Source: Actinomyces gerencseriae DSM 6844 (lineage in GTDB: Bacteria; Actinomycetota; Actinomycetes; Actinomycetales; Actinomycetaceae). From it: a stretch of DNA of 64,000 nt. Each line of letters begins with the position of its first letter. The first letter of the stretch is position 1. A program made the position numbers and the translations under genes. A model generated the notes under the pieces. The model had not been told where the DNA came from, did no database searches, and was given only the letters and a program-made list of their open reading frames with translations. This document shows positions 8,856 through 18,142 of the stretch, in pieces. The DNA lies in contig NZ_AUBN01000006.1 in assembly GCF_000429265.1 (NCBI RefSeq), forward strand, positions 62,001-126,000. The letters run 5' to 3'.

Positions 8856-9875
8856 ATGTCGAGGAGACGCATGCTCACGATGTCCAGGGCCCTCGGTCTC
8901 ACCGGTGGCGCGGCACTCGCCGCGAGCGCCTTCAGCGCCTTCTCCCGCCTGCGCTACCAGCGTTCGGCGATCGCGACCCTGGCCGAGTACGGCGTGCGCC
9001 CGATCAAGAAGCTCAACGCCCGCACCTCGGCGGCCGACCGACTCGCGCGGATGGCGAGCCGACCGGAGCCCCGACGGACACTGTCCTTCCCCATCTGGTC
9101 ACGGCGCCGCTACGACGTCGAACGACGCGAGGACGACGGCATGCCGGTCTACTGCGTCCGTCCGCACTCGGCCTCGGACACCATCGTCGTCTACCTCCAC
9201 GGAGGCGGCTATATCTCCACGGCCTCGCAGGGACAGGCCCTGCTGATCGACGAGCTCACCCGCAGGACGGGCGCGGGCTTCATCGTGCCGCTCTACCCTC
9301 TGGCCCCTCATCACACGTGGCAGGAGGCGCACCGCCTCGTCCTGGACCTGTACTCGCGCACCCTCTCGGAGAACCCGGGCAAGCGGATCGTCCTCATGGG
9401 CGACAGCGCGGGCGGGGGTCTGGCCGTCGTCATCGCCCTGTCGCTCGCGGAGCAGGGCAGTCGCCAGCCCGACGAGCTGATCCTCCTGTCCCCCTGGGTG
9501 GACATCACCCATACGAACCCGGACATCGCCGACTACGTCGACATCGACCCGCTCATGGCCCCCGAGCCGCTCACGATCATGGGTCGGTCATGGGCCGGCG
9601 ACACGCCCACGACCGACTGGCACCTGTCGCCCGTCAACGGGGACCTGTCCGCACTGCACCGGGTCACCACATTCGTGGGCAGCCGGGAGATCTTCCTCCC
9701 GGACAACGCGCTCCTCCACGACAGGCTCGTCGAGGCCGGCGTCGACTCCACGCTGCATATCGGGCACAACCTCAACCACGTCTACCCGATGATCCCCTCC
9801 CCCGAGGGGAGGGGGGCCAGGCGCGAGATCGCCCGGATCATCCTCGGCCGGTCCGACGACGGCGGTCGGGGGTGA
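8856..9875 (+). CDS. Alpha/beta-hydrolase fold esterase (HSL family)
   Basis: This 339-residue hydrolase has the oxyanion motif HGGGY (115-119), nucleophile Ser184 in GDSAGG, and a C-terminal His in HNLNHVYPM. The acid is probably Asp in REIFLPDN. These are the marks of the hormone-sensitive-lipase/arylesterase family. Residues 10-30 are hydrophobic (GLTGGAALAASAFSAF) and may be a signal anchor, so the enzyme could be membrane-attached or exported. ATG 8856 follows GGGGAA; ATG 8871 after GAGGAG is an alternative. It is monocistronic, and its substrate, probably a short-chain or cell-envelope ester, is unknown. Confidence 0.85.
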   Translation: MSRRRMLTMSRALGLTGGAALAASAFSAFSRLRYQRSAIATLAEYGVRPIKKLNARTSAADRLARMASRPEPRRTLSFPIWSRRRYDVERREDDGMPVYCVRPHSASDTIVVYLHGGGYISTASQGQALLIDELTRRTGAGFIVPLYPLAPHHTWQEAHRLVLDLYSRTLSENPGKRIVLMGDSAGGGLAVVIALSLAEQGSRQPDELILLSPWVDITHTNPDIADYVDIDPLMAPEPLTIMGRSWAGDTPTTDWHLSPVNGDLSALHRVTTFVGSREIFLPDNALLHDRLVEAGVDSTLHIGHNLNHVYPMIPSPEGRGARREIARIILGRSDDGGRG

Positions 9876-9923
9876 GGCCGGGGCCCGCTCTCGCCGTCAT
9901 CCCGGCCCTCCCGCCCGGCGCCG

Positions 9924-11138
9924 TCAGATCGACCAGACGGGGATCGCCTCCACGGCGGCCGTCACGGGGTAGGGCTCCCGGGTCTGGCAGATGACGGCGC
10001 CCGCCCCCACGTCGTAGTCGCCGGCGTCGTTGAGAACGGAGAAGCCCGCTACAGCCTCGCGAGTCACCGTTGCCGACGTCTTGATCTCAACGGGATGCAG
10101 CACACGCCCTTCCTGGATGATCAGGTCGATCTCCCGTTGACGGGAATCCCGGTAGAAATGCACATTCCGGGCGTCACCGCCGGCGTTGAGATAGGACTTG
10201 ATGACCTCGCCGACGACGAAGGTCTCGAACATGTGACCGGCCATCGCTCCTCTGCGCAGGGTCTCCGGAGAGTTCCATCCCAGCAGATAACAAGCCAGCC
10301 CCGTGTCCGTGACGTAGAGCTTGGGAGTCTTGGCGATCCGCTTGGTGGCATTGGACCAGAACGGGCGCAGCAGGCGCACCACGCCGGAGGCCTGAAGGAC
10401 CGAGAGCCAGTTCTGCGCCGTCTTGACGTCGATCCCGGCATCCCGGGCGAGGTCGCTGCGATTGACGAGCCTGCCCGTGCGCGCGGCGCAGGCGACGAGG
10501 AAATGATAGAAGCTCGCCTCATCCTTGACAGCGATGAGATCGCGTACATCCCTCTCAAGATACGTACGGACATATCCCGTGTAAAAGGCGTCCCCGGACA
10601 CCGAGGGGTCCATAAGCCGGGGCATCGATCCGCGGTGGATCGCGGCCCATAGGTCGAGGTCCTCAGGAGGATCGCGCCTTCCGCCGTCGCCGACCGCCGA
10701 TGGGACATAGGGGCCCCTCCCCCCGCAACCGGCGAGCTCCCGCAGGGACATGCCCGTCATCTCCAGAACCGCGACCCGCCCCGCGAGAGACTCGCTGACG
10801 CCCCGCATGAGGTGGAAGGTCTGGGAGCCGGTCAGCACGACGCGCCCCATCTCGGGGGACTGATCGACGAGGAACTTGACCTGCTGAAACAGCCCGGGAA
10901 CCCGCTGAACCTCATCAACGGCCACGGGAAGTCGGTTGGCGTCGAAGAAGAGCGCCGGGTCCTCCCGGGCGAGCACCCCGGCCCGGGGGTCATCGAGCGT
11001 CACGTAGCGGAAATCTCCGGGCAGCAGGTGCTGCAGCATCGTGGTCTTGCCGACCTGACGCGCCCCGGTCACCAGCACCACCTTGAACTGCCTCATGAGG
11101 GACAGCAGTGCCGCCTCAGCCTCGCGATGCCTGTACAT
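9924..11138 (-). CDS. AAA-type ATP-binding protein, DUF4143 family
   Basis: This 404-residue protein has the P-loop GARQVGKTT (residues 25-33), the Walker B-like VAVDEVQRVP, LTGSQTFHLM, and a C-terminal DUF4143/nuclease-like part with REIDLIIQEG and HPVEIKTS. Compared with the 769-2031 gene it is a more typical member: its nuclease-like motif resembles an intact PD-ExK core (E, D, E-I-K). An AGGAGG-like ribosome site precedes the ATG. A striking 11-bp inverted repeat lies 48 bp upstream. The biological role of the family is unsettled; defence or toxin-like roles have been suggested because members are patchily distributed. Confidence 0.87.
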   Translation of the reverse strand: MYRHREAEAALLSLMRQFKVVLVTGARQVGKTTMLQHLLPGDFRYVTLDDPRAGVLAREDPALFFDANRLPVAVDEVQRVPGLFQQVKFLVDQSPEMGRVVLTGSQTFHLMRGVSESLAGRVAVLEMTGMSLRELAGCGGRGPYVPSAVGDGGRRDPPEDLDLWAAIHRGSMPRLMDPSVSGDAFYTGYVRTYLERDVRDLIAVKDEASFYHFLVACAARTGRLVNRSDLARDAGIDVKTAQNWLSVLQASGVVRLLRPFWSNATKRIAKTPKLYVTDTGLACYLLGWNSPETLRRGAMAGHMFETFVVGEVIKSYLNAGGDARNVHFYRDSRQREIDLIIQEGRVLHPVEIKTSATVTREAVAGFSVLNDAGDYDVGAGAVICQTREPYPVTAAVEAIPVWSI

Positions 11139-11185
11139 GAACAGCCTCCTTACCGCGCGATGGCAAGGATTCTACGGCACTCTGC

Positions 11186-11214
11186 GAAAATCTGGACTGC
11201 AACTCCAGATTTTC
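11186..11214. promoter_or_regulatory. Perfect 11-bp inverted repeat upstream of the DUF4143 ATPase
   Basis: GAAAATCTGGA and TCCAGATTTTC flank the 7-base loop CTGCAAC. The element is AT-rich in a very GC-rich context. It sits 48 bp before the ATPase ATG, on the side where its promoter must be, and 202 bp beyond the guaA stop. It could be an operator or an attenuating hairpin. It is too far from guaA, and lacks a T-run, to be that gene's obvious terminator. Confidence 0.6.
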
Positions 11215-11415
11215 ACATCACGGCGAGCAGGACCGGGGCGAGGTCGCCGCGGTCCGAGGCCGGACAGGCTGGACGCCCGCATGGGAACCTCGCCCCGGCG
11301 GTCAAGCTCGCGAGCAGACGCCTCCGCGATGCGCCGCGGCACACCGCGAGCGGGCAACGACTCCCGTCGGCCGCGCGCAACGCGGCTGCGCAGCCCTCAC
11401 AACGAACGCTCGCGC

Positions 11416-13035
11416 TCACTCCCACTCGATCGTGCCCGGGGGCTTGGACGTGCAGTCCAGCACAACCCGGTTGACCTCGGGCACGGAGTTGGTGATGCGC
11501 GTGGAGATGCGGGCGAGGACGTCGTAGGGAAGACGCGTCCAGTCCGCCGTCATGGCGTCCTCGCTGCTCACCGGTCGCAGCACGACCGGATGGCCGTACG
11601 TGCGCCCGTCCCCCTGCACGCCCACGGAGCGCACATCGGCGAGCAGCACCACCGGGCACTGCCAGATCTCGCCATCGAGCCCCGCGGCGGTGAGCTCCTC
11701 TCGGGCGATGAGATCGGCCGCCCGCAGGACGCGCAGATTCTCGGCCGTCACCTCGCCGATGACGCGGATGCCCAGGCCCGGCCCCGGGAAGGGCTGGCGC
11801 GCCACGATCTTCTCGGGCACGCCCAGCTCGCGCCCGATGGCGCGCACCTCGTCCTTGAACAGCGCGCGCAGCGGCTCGATGAGGGAGAAGTCGAGGTCGT
11901 CCGGTAGTCCGCCGACGTTGTGGTGACTCTTGATATTGGCCGCGCCCTCGCCGCCGCCGGACTCGACGACGTCGGGGTACAGGGTGCCCTGGACCAGGAA
12001 CCTGATCTCACCGCCGGCCGCGCCCACCTCCTCGACGACGCGGCGCTGAGCCGCCTCGAAGGAGCGGATGAACTCCCGGCCGATGATCTTGCGCTTGGCC
12101 TCCGGCTCCCTCACGCCCGCCAGCGCTGCCAGGAACCGGTCGGTCTCATCGACCGCGATGACGCGGATGCCCATGCCCTCGGCGTAGTCGCGGACGACCT
12201 GCTCGCGCTCCCCGGCGCGCAACAGCCCGTGGTCCACGAAGATGCAGGTGAGCTGGTCGCCGACGGCGCGGTGGACGAGGGCGGCGGCCACGGAGGAGTC
12301 GACGCCACCGCTCAGGCCGCAGATGACGTGGGAGTCCCCGACCAGCCGCCGAATGGCGGCGACCTGCTCGTCGATGATGCTGTCCGGCGTCCAGGTCGCC
12401 GGAATGCCGGCCCCCACGTGCAGGAAGTTCTCCAGCGCCGCCTGACCGTGCTCGGAGTGCACCACCTCCGGATGCCACTGCAGGCCGAAAAGGCGTCGGT
12501 CCCGGTCCTCGAAGGCCGCCACCGGCGTCTCGGCCGTCGAGGCGGTGACGACGAAGCCCGCCGGAGCGGCCTGAACGGCATCACCGTGGCTCATCCACAC
12601 GACGTGCTCCTCCGGGGTGCCGTCGAACAGGCAGGAGCCTCCCTCCACGCGGGCGGGGGTGCGCCCGTACTCGCGAGTACCGGTTCGCCCCACGGTCCCG
12701 CCCATGGCCTGGGCCATGACCTGGAAGCCGTAGCAGATGCCGAGGATCGGCACGCCCGTCTCGAACAGAGCCGCGTCAACGCCGGGTGCGCCCGGCGCAT
12801 AGACCGACGACGGTCCCCCCGACAGGATGATCGCGGACGGCCTCCTGGCGAGCATGTCCGCCACCGGCATCGAGTGCGGCACGATCTCGGAGTAGACCGA
12901 GGCCTCGCGCACGCGGCGGGCGATGAGCTGGGCGTACTGGGCGCCGAAGTCGACGACGAGGACCGGGCCGACGGGCTCGTCCCCGGCCGCCCCAGGGGCG
13001 GCAGCGCTAGCGAGGATGCTGGTGGGGGTGATCAT
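11416..13035 (-). CDS. guaA: GMP synthase (glutamine-hydrolysing)
   Basis: This 539-residue cytoplasmic enzyme converts XMP, ATP and glutamine to GMP. It has an N-terminal class I glutamine amidotransferase domain with nucleophile Cys101 in GICYGFQ and the His/Glu pair in [14 protein letters not shown]-loop (LSGGVDSS) adenylylation domain follows, and then the C-terminal dimerisation domain ending in the typical [12 protein letters not shown] 13035 is chosen because upstream residues are low-complexity and unlike the family. No other purine gene is adjacent; guaB and guaB3 lie 40 kb away in the same window. Confidence 0.96.
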   Translation of the reverse strand: MITPTSILASAAAPGAAGDEPVGPVLVVDFGAQYAQLIARRVREASVYSEIVPHSMPVADMLARRPSAIILSGGPSSVYAPGAPGVDAALFETGVPILGICYGFQVMAQAMGGTVGRTGTREYGRTPARVEGGSCLFDGTPEEHVVWMSHGDAVQAAPAGFVVTASTAETPVAAFEDRDRRLFGLQWHPEVVHSEHGQAALENFLHVGAGIPATWTPDSIIDEQVAAIRRLVGDSHVICGLSGGVDSSVAAALVHRAVGDQLTCIFVDHGLLRAGEREQVVRDYAEGMGIRVIAVDETDRFLAALAGVREPEAKRKIIGREFIRSFEAAQRRVVEEVGAAGGEIRFLVQGTLYPDVVESGGGEGAANIKSHHNVGGLPDDLDFSLIEPLRALFKDEVRAIGRELGVPEKIVARQPFPGPGLGIRVIGEVTAENLRVLRAADLIAREELTAAGLDGEIWQCPVVLLADVRSVGVQGDGRTYGHPVVLRPVSSEDAMTADWTRLPYDVLARISTRITNSVPEVNRVVLDCTSKPPGTIEWE

Positions 13036-13183
13036 CACGAGCTCAGGATAGTGGTCCTCATGCGCGCGCCGCCCTCCGGGGCGAGGGCCCCGACACGCGC
13101 ACCCACCCGCGACTCGGCCGCATGCCGACAGCACTCCGAGGCACTCCAGGGCACCTCGGGGCACGTGACGCGACTATCACCTT

Positions 13184-13197
13184 TTTGTCTACACAAA
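13184..13197. promoter_or_regulatory. IolR-like palindrome upstream of the small membrane protein
   Basis: TTTGTCTACACAAA keeps the TTTGT/ACAAA arms and 4-base spacer of the palindromes in the inositol region. A TAGTCT hexamer (possible -10) follows at 13213-13218, exactly 22 bases after TTGTCT. The alcohol dehydrogenase promoter has the same TTGTCn-N22-TAGTCT layout at 18155-18122. The central bases differ, so membership of the same regulon is only a possibility. Confidence 0.4.
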
Positions 13198-13324
13198 GAG
13201 GCCTCACCCTCCTAGTCTCGTCGCACCGGCCGGATCGCGGTCGGACCGACTCCACGGAGTCGGGCACACCGCCGTGCGGGGCCTCCCGTTTCGGTTCCGC
13301 ACAGGAACCGAAAGGACACCAACC

Positions 13325-13603
13325 ATGACCGCTCCCACCATCGACGCCGTCGCCCCCGCCACCTCGGCTCCGACCACTGCGAGCACGACGACCGCTCCCG
13401 TCCCCTCGCAGGCGGAGTCCAGGACCAGGTCCGCCGACCTGCTCACCTTCAAGATCGGCATGAGCGTCCTGGCCGTCGTCGTCTTCGTGATGGCCGTGGT
13501 CGGCGTCATCGCGTCCTCCCCCGCGCTGCTGATCGCCACCGGCATCATCGGCACCGCGGGCGTGCTGACCGGCGTCTATACCGGCACCAACCTCTCCGCC
13601 TGA
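13325..13603 (+). CDS. Small two-helix membrane protein, function unknown
   Basis: This 92-residue protein has a Thr/Ala/Pro-rich N-terminal tail of about 40 residues and two hydrophobic helices (about 46-64 and 69-87) separated by a short SSPA turn. The C-terminus ends in GTNLSA. ATG 13325 is preceded by GAAAGGACACC, a good ribosome site; the in-frame codons upstream are not protein-like. I do not recognise a family. It stands alone, divergent from guaA and about 100 nt downstream of a possible promoter. The inositol-type palindrome in its promoter is the only hint of function. Confidence 0.7.
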   Translation: MTAPTIDAVAPATSAPTTASTTTAPVPSQAESRTRSADLLTFKIGMSVLAVVVFVMAVVGVIASSPALLIATGIIGTAGVLTGVYTGTNLSA

Positions 13604-13841
13604 GCGCGGGCATCGCCCCGGAAGGATCCGGCCTCCGACGGGCCGAGCCTTCCCGAGCTGCGCGGGCGACGAGGACCGCGCAGCCAGTCGCTCCGCCGCG
13701 ACTGCACGCATCACGTCGAGAATCATCTGAGGGCGCCACCCCACCGGGGTCGGCGCTCGCGTCGTCTCCGGGGCGCCGGCCCCGGACTCCTCCCGCTCGT
13801 CACCGCGGACCCCGCATCATCTCGCCTCGTCCCGGACCGGC

Positions 13842-15182
13842 TCATCGCAGCACGGCCAGCGCACGCGGCAGGGCCGCCAGCGCCAGCAGCATGCTGGCGA
13901 CCTGGCAGGCCAGCACCACCGCGATCGCGACCTCGGCGGAGACGAGCAGCAGGGCCGTCGGGCCGAGCACGGACACGATCTGGACCAGCGGGCGGATCAC
14001 CGCGCTGGCGCGGCGCTGGGAGCGCAGCAGCCACGGCGGCACCATCGGGTCGATGGAGCCGGTGCACGCGGGCACCACGGCGACGTACTGGCCGCCCACC
14101 AGCAGACCCGCGACGACGACCAGCAGGACCAGCGCCCCGCCGCCGTCGAGCCCATCCAGCAGAAGCAGCAGCACGACGGCGCAGGCCGACGCGCCCGTGC
14201 CACCGAGCACCCAGGCGAGCGGGAGCCTCTCCGAGCGCCTGCGCGCGCCCACCACCGCCAGAGCCGTCCACGACAGGCCCAGCACGATCAGCGGCCGCAC
14301 CGGCACCGGCCCTCCCACGTCGCCCAACGCCCACGGTGCCAGACATATCGCCGTCAGACCCAGCGGCAGGGCCTGCACCGCCTCGAGCACGAGGCCGGCG
14401 AGCACCGTGCGGCGCACCTGAGCGATGCGCAGGTCATCGACCGCCAGGGGATGCTGCTCCCCCTGCATGCCGGCGTCCAGTCTCACCCAGTCGATGGCGA
14501 CCGCGGCCTCCAGCACTCCGTGCATCCGCTTGAGCGCCTCGTAGGCGGCGTCGAGTCTGCCACGGGCCGCGTACCAGTGGGGCGTCTCCGGCAGACCCAT
14601 GGCGAGCGCGCTCCCGGCGAGGGCCAGCGATGCCGGCACCGCCCATGCGCACGCTCTCGACTGGCCGGGCGCGATCGCCCCGCCGCACGCGCTCGCGACC
14701 AGGGTCAGTCCCGCTCCGGCCGGCGCCAGCGCGCGCACGCGCGGCACGAGACGACGGTGCCCGCGCACGGAGAGCTCGTGGGCGAGCTTGGGCACCACGA
14801 TGGCGTATCCGCCGATCCCGAGCCCCGTGACAGCCCCCGACGGCACCGCCGTCCAGGACCCCGGCGCGACGCCGACGGCCGCACCCAGCGCCACGAGCAC
14901 GCCCGCGGCGAGAACGGCGGAACGGCGCCCCGCGACATGCGAGACCAGGTCGAGCACCGGGGCTCCCAGCAGGGAGCCGAGCGGGATGGCGGAGAGCAGC
15001 GCCACGAGGAGCGCGATCCGGCCGGCCGAGCCGTCCGACTCCTGCGACAGGGCGGCCCGCGCGGCGCCGTCGTCGGCCAGGGAGACGCCCAGCGCGCCCC
15101 AGACGGCCCCGGCGGCGGCTCCGACGCAGGCCAGATGCGCGCCCAGACGCCGTCGCATGGCGGAACGAGTCGCAGTCGTCAT
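13842..15182 (-). CDS. MFS transporter, divergent sugar-porter-like
   Basis: This 446-residue membrane protein has about twelve hydrophobic segments. A loop near the middle (PETPHWYAARGRLDAA) resembles the PESPRWL motif of sugar porters. However, the usual RXGRR and PETKG signatures are weak or missing, and the C-terminus ends abruptly at LAVLR. The ATG at 15182 follows a GGAGGGGG run. It stands alone, next to a remnant of another sugar porter. It could be a functional but diverged permease or a decaying paralogue. Substrate unknown. Confidence 0.7.
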   Translation of the reverse strand: MTTATRSAMRRRLGAHLACVGAAAGAVWGALGVSLADDGAARAALSQESDGSAGRIALLVALLSAIPLGSLLGAPVLDLVSHVAGRRSAVLAAGVLVALGAAVGVAPGSWTAVPSGAVTGLGIGGYAIVVPKLAHELSVRGHRRLVPRVRALAPAGAGLTLVASACGGAIAPGQSRACAWAVPASLALAGSALAMGLPETPHWYAARGRLDAAYEALKRMHGVLEAAVAIDWVRLDAGMQGEQHPLAVDDLRIAQVRRTVLAGLVLEAVQALPLGLTAICLAPWALGDVGGPVPVRPLIVLGLSWTALAVVGARRRSERLPLAWVLGGTGASACAVVLLLLLDGLDGGGALVLLVVVAGLLVGGQYVAVVPACTGSIDPMVPPWLLRSQRRASAVIRPLVQIVSVLGPTALLLVSAEVAIAVVLACQVASMLLALAALPRALAVLR

Positions 15183-15301
15183 CGATCGGTCCCCCTCCCC
15201 GTCGCCCCTTATTGTGGTCCGAGGCCCATCGGCGCACCCGGAGGATGGATAGCGCGCCCGCAACGCCTCCGCGCTCAACGCCCGACTCACGAGCCCGCCC
15301 C

Positions 15302-15452
15302 GCGGGTCCTGCGCGTCCCTGGGGGGACCTGCGTGTCCGCCAGGGGCTTCTCGCACAGGACATGGCGGGTCCTGCGCGCCCGGGGCCTCTCGCGTAGGCG
15401 ACGGGCGCGAGAGCGACGGGGATGGCGGGTCCTGCGCGCCCGGGGGCCTCTC
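15302..15452. repeat. Imperfect ~60-bp-period direct repeats
   Basis: The stretch ATGGCGGGTCCTGCGCGCCC followed by GGGG occurs at 15362 and again at 15422. A shorter relative, GGGTCCTGCGCGTCCC, occurs at 15304. This non-coding DNA between the MFS gene and the transporter remnant looks like low-complexity GC-rich filler that has been locally duplicated. Confidence 0.5.
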
Positions 15453-15618
15453 CCCGGGGTGGATGAGCCGACTCCACTCCCGCGGCTACCGCTCCGTCTC
15501 GGAGCGCTTCCCCGAGCCGGGCGCGACGGCGCACCCGGCGGCCGCGGCGAACCCCATCGAGGAGACCCGGCGGAAGGCCGTCGAGGACCTCGGCTCCGAC
15601 CACGCCTGCGCCACCCGC

Positions 15619-15726
15619 GGCGCGCTCAACCTTCTCATCGCCGTCGTCCTGCTCACGATCACGCCCGAGACCCCCGGGCGCTCCCTGGAGCGGATCGAGG
15701 CCGACGCGGAGGCCCGCCACTCCTGA
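15619..15726 (+). pseudogene. C-terminal remnant of an MFS sugar porter
   Basis: The frame encodes about 35 residues that match the end of sugar porters: a hydrophobic helix (LNLLIAVVLLTI) followed by TPETPGRSLERIEADAE, equivalent to the PETKGRSLEEIE signature. The frame is open back to 15463, but the upstream 50 residues do not look like a transporter. The body of the gene is therefore missing. It lies directly upstream of iolE and may be what remains of an inositol porter after deletion. Confidence 0.65.
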
Positions 15727-15739
15727 CACTGGACTCGAC

Positions 15740-15753
15740 TTAGTCCTGACAAT
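15740..15753. promoter_or_regulatory. IolR-type operator upstream of iolE
   Basis: TTAGTCCTGACAAT matches the window consensus TTTGTCCTGACAAA at 12 of 14 positions. It is followed at once by TACGAT, a possible -10, so a bound repressor would block this promoter. It lies 94 bp upstream of the iolE ATG. Confidence 0.7.
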
Positions 15754-15846
15754 TACGATCATCCGCAGTGGGCCCGTCGGTCCGGGCCCGCAACGGACGC
15801 ATCACCGCCCGTCCCGCAGAACCGGAGAATTCGAAGGAGAATACTC

Positions 15847-16773
15847 ATGACGTTCCGACTCGACCCCGCCACCGCCATCACCGACCCGAGCGGCATCTCC
15901 TGGGGCATGCACCCCATCACCTGGCGCAACGACGACATCCCCGAGGTCGGAGCCTTCAACACCCTGGAGGACATGCTCCTCGACCTGGCCGATGTCGGCT
16001 ACCGCGGCACCGAGTGCGCCGGTTTCTTCCCGCCCAGGGAGATCGTCAAGGAGCGCGCCGACGCCCGCGGCATCACGATCGTCGCCCAGTGGTTCTCCTC
16101 CTTCATCGTGCGCGACGGCATCGAGGCGGTCGTCCCCGACTTCACCGCCGCCTGCGAGTACCTCCAGTACCTGAACGCCACCAGGATCGTCGTATCGGAG
16201 CAGACCGGCTCGGTCCAGGGCATCCGCGACGTCTGCATCTTCACCAACAAGCCGGTGCTCGGCCAGGAGGAGTGGCGGGTCCTGGCCGAGGGCCTGGGCC
16301 GCCTGGGCGGCATCGCCCACGACCACGGGCTCGAGCTGGTCTACCACCACCACCTGGGCACCGTCGTCCAGACCAAGGAGGAGACGATCCGCCTCATGGA
16401 GATGACCGACCCGGCCAGGGTCTCGCTCCTGTTCGACACCGGTCACGCCCTCGTCGGCGACGGCGACGTCATGGGACTGCTGGAGGCCACCATCGACCGC
16501 GTCAAGCACGTGCACTTCAAGGATGTGCGCCCGGACAAGATGCAGGAGTCCCGCGAGGCGGAGCGTTCCTTCCTCGACTCGTTCCTGGCCGGTATGTTCA
16601 CCGTTCCGGGCGACGGCATGATCGACTTCACCGAGCCCTACGGCGCCCTCGTCGATCACGGCTACCGGGACTGGATCCTCGTCGAGGCGGAGCAGGACCC
16701 GGCGGTCGCCAACCCGCACGAGTACGCCGCCAGGGCCCGCGCCTACATCGAGAGCGCGCTGCTGAAGCGCTGA
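15847..16773 (+). CDS. iolE: Myo-inosose-2 dehydratase
   Basis: IolE removes water from 2-keto-myo-inositol to give the trihydroxycyclohexane-dione used by IolD. It is a cytoplasmic TIM-barrel enzyme of 308 residues. Family hallmarks are clear: GMHPITWRNDD near the start, YHHHLGTVVQT, LFDTGH, HFKDVRPD, VPGDGMIDF and LVEAEQDPAVANP. The His, Asp and Glu residues in these motifs form the metal site. GAAGGAGAATACTC gives a strong ribosome site. It is a single-gene unit with its own IolR-type operator, separated from the rest of the cluster by the alcohol dehydrogenase. Confidence 0.93.
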   Translation: MTFRLDPATAITDPSGISWGMHPITWRNDDIPEVGAFNTLEDMLLDLADVGYRGTECAGFFPPREIVKERADARGITIVAQWFSSFIVRDGIEAVVPDFTAACEYLQYLNATRIVVSEQTGSVQGIRDVCIFTNKPVLGQEEWRVLAEGLGRLGGIAHDHGLELVYHHHLGTVVQTKEETIRLMEMTDPARVSLLFDTGHALVGDGDVMGLLEATIDRVKHVHFKDVRPDKMQESREAERSFLDSFLAGMFTVPGDGMIDFTEPYGALVDHGYRDWILVEAEQDPAVANPHEYAARARAYIESALLKR

Positions 16774-16814
16774 TCGCCGAGATCGGTTCAGTTCCGCACC
16801 GAGATCGGTCCGGT
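16774..16814. repeat. Dispersed 41-bp repeat, copy 1
   Basis: The 41 bp directly after the iolE stop are repeated at 28971-29011 with only two mismatches. The shared part contains two GAGATCGGT words. This copy lacks the 14-bp terminal inverted repeats seen around copy 2, so it may be a truncated version of the same small palindromic element. Confidence 0.75.
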
Positions 16815-16816
16815 GG

Positions 16817-16844
16817 GGCCGCCCCCTGCGCCGCCGGGGCGGCC
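16817..16844. terminator. Hairpin between convergent iolE and alcohol dehydrogenase
   Basis: GGCCGCCCC pairs with GGGGCGGCC around a 10-base loop. The two flanking genes converge, so it could end transcription from both sides. No clear T-run follows, as is common in GC-rich actinobacteria. Confidence 0.55.
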
Positions 16845-16915
16845 GGACGGCGTCGCAGCCGCGCCCGGCCGCCCCGGCGACAACAAGACGTCACGAGGCG
16901 GAGCCCACCGAGGTC

Positions 16916-18067
16916 TCACAGACTCATATCGACCACGGCCCGGCCCCGGATCCGACGACCGCGCAGCGCCTCGTAGCCGGCGCCGGCCTCGGCGAGGGGG
17001 AAGCGGCGGGAGACGACGTCCTTGTAGTTGATGACGCCCCGCGCGGCCAGGTCGACGACGGCCGGCAGGTCCTGACGGGTTCGCGCGCCGTAGGAGCCGA
17101 GGATCGACTGCGAGCGGCGCACCGTGCGGTTGATCTCCACCTCGGCGGTCTGGACGCCGGCGCCCAGGCCGATCGGCACCATGCGTCCGCCGTCGGCCAG
17201 CACGTCCAGGGCGGTGGTCCAGGTGGCCGGAACGCCCAGGGCCTCGAATGCGACATCGACGCCCTTGCCGCCGGTCAGGGCCAGGACCTCCTCGCGGGCG
17301 TCATGGGTCGCGGAGTTGACGACGGCGGTGGCGCCGTAGCCGGGCATGGGGGCGAGCTTGTCGTCCGAGACGTCGATGGCGATGACCTGGCCGGCGCCGA
17401 AGGCACGGGCGACCTGGACGATGTTGGTGCCCACGCCACCGGTGGCGACGACGGCGACGGTCTCACCGAAGCGCAGGTCGGCGCCGCGACGCACGGCGCC
17501 GTAGGCGGTCATGGCCGCGCAGCCCAGGATGGCCGCGGGCACGAGGTCGATGGTCGCGGGCGCGGGCGCCACGGAGGTGGAGGGGATGACGGCGTACTCG
17601 GCCAGGCCGCCCATGGAGTACATGTGGATGGGCTCGCCGTCGAGGGAGGCCAGGCGGGTGGTGCCGTCGTAGAGAAGACCCTTAAGGCGGTTGAGGTCGA
17701 AGAAGGGGCCGCACAGCTCGTCGCGGCCCGCGGCGCAGGCGTCGCACCGGCCGCAGGGCATGAGGAATCCGCCGGCGACGTTCTGCCCGACCTCCAGGCC
17801 GGTGTGCTCGTTGCCGGGGCCCAGCTCGACGATGGTGCCGGTGACCTCGTGCCCCAGCACGGCGGGCAGGGGGAAGGCGATGGCGCCGCCGATGACATGG
17901 AGGTCGGAGTGGCACAGGCCGCAGGCGGCGACCTTGATGAGCACCTCGCCGGCCTCGGGACGGGGCGTGCGGATGGTCTCCACCTGCAGACCCTTGTCGT
18001 GATCGCGCAGCACGGCGGCGCGCATGGTCTCGGGGATCGTCGGTCCGACTTGTTCACTGCTGTTCAT
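16916..18067 (-). CDS. Zinc-dependent alcohol dehydrogenase (MDR family)
   Basis: This 383-residue cytoplasmic enzyme has a catalytic-zinc Cys in CGLCHSD and GHEVTG. The structural-zinc cysteines lie in CGRCDACAAGRDELC. The NAD-binding glycine motif is TGGVGTN, followed by the acidic end of the second strand in IAIDVSDD, which favours NAD(H). ATG 18067 is chosen because upstream codons lack family similarity. It stands alone under the best IolR-type operator in the window, so it should be induced with inositol catabolism. It could oxidise an inositol or reduce an aldehyde such as malonate semialdehyde; this is inference. Confidence 0.9.
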   Translation of the reverse strand: MNSSEQVGPTIPETMRAAVLRDHDKGLQVETIRTPRPEAGEVLIKVAACGLCHSDLHVIGGAIAFPLPAVLGHEVTGTIVELGPGNEHTGLEVGQNVAGGFLMPCGRCDACAAGRDELCGPFFDLNRLKGLLYDGTTRLASLDGEPIHMYSMGGLAEYAVIPSTSVAPAPATIDLVPAAILGCAAMTAYGAVRRGADLRFGETVAVVATGGVGTNIVQVARAFGAGQVIAIDVSDDKLAPMPGYGATAVVNSATHDAREEVLALTGGKGVDVAFEALGVPATWTTALDVLADGGRMVPIGLGAGVQTAEVEINRTVRRSQSILGSYGARTRQDLPAVVDLAARGVINYKDVVSRRFPLAEAGAGYEALRGRRIRGRAVVDMSL

Positions 18068-18142
18068 GTCGCTGCCACTCTCTGACGGGGTTCCCGGCGG
18101 CGATCGGCCGCCCATGAGTGAAGACTAGCACAGAGAACTCAT

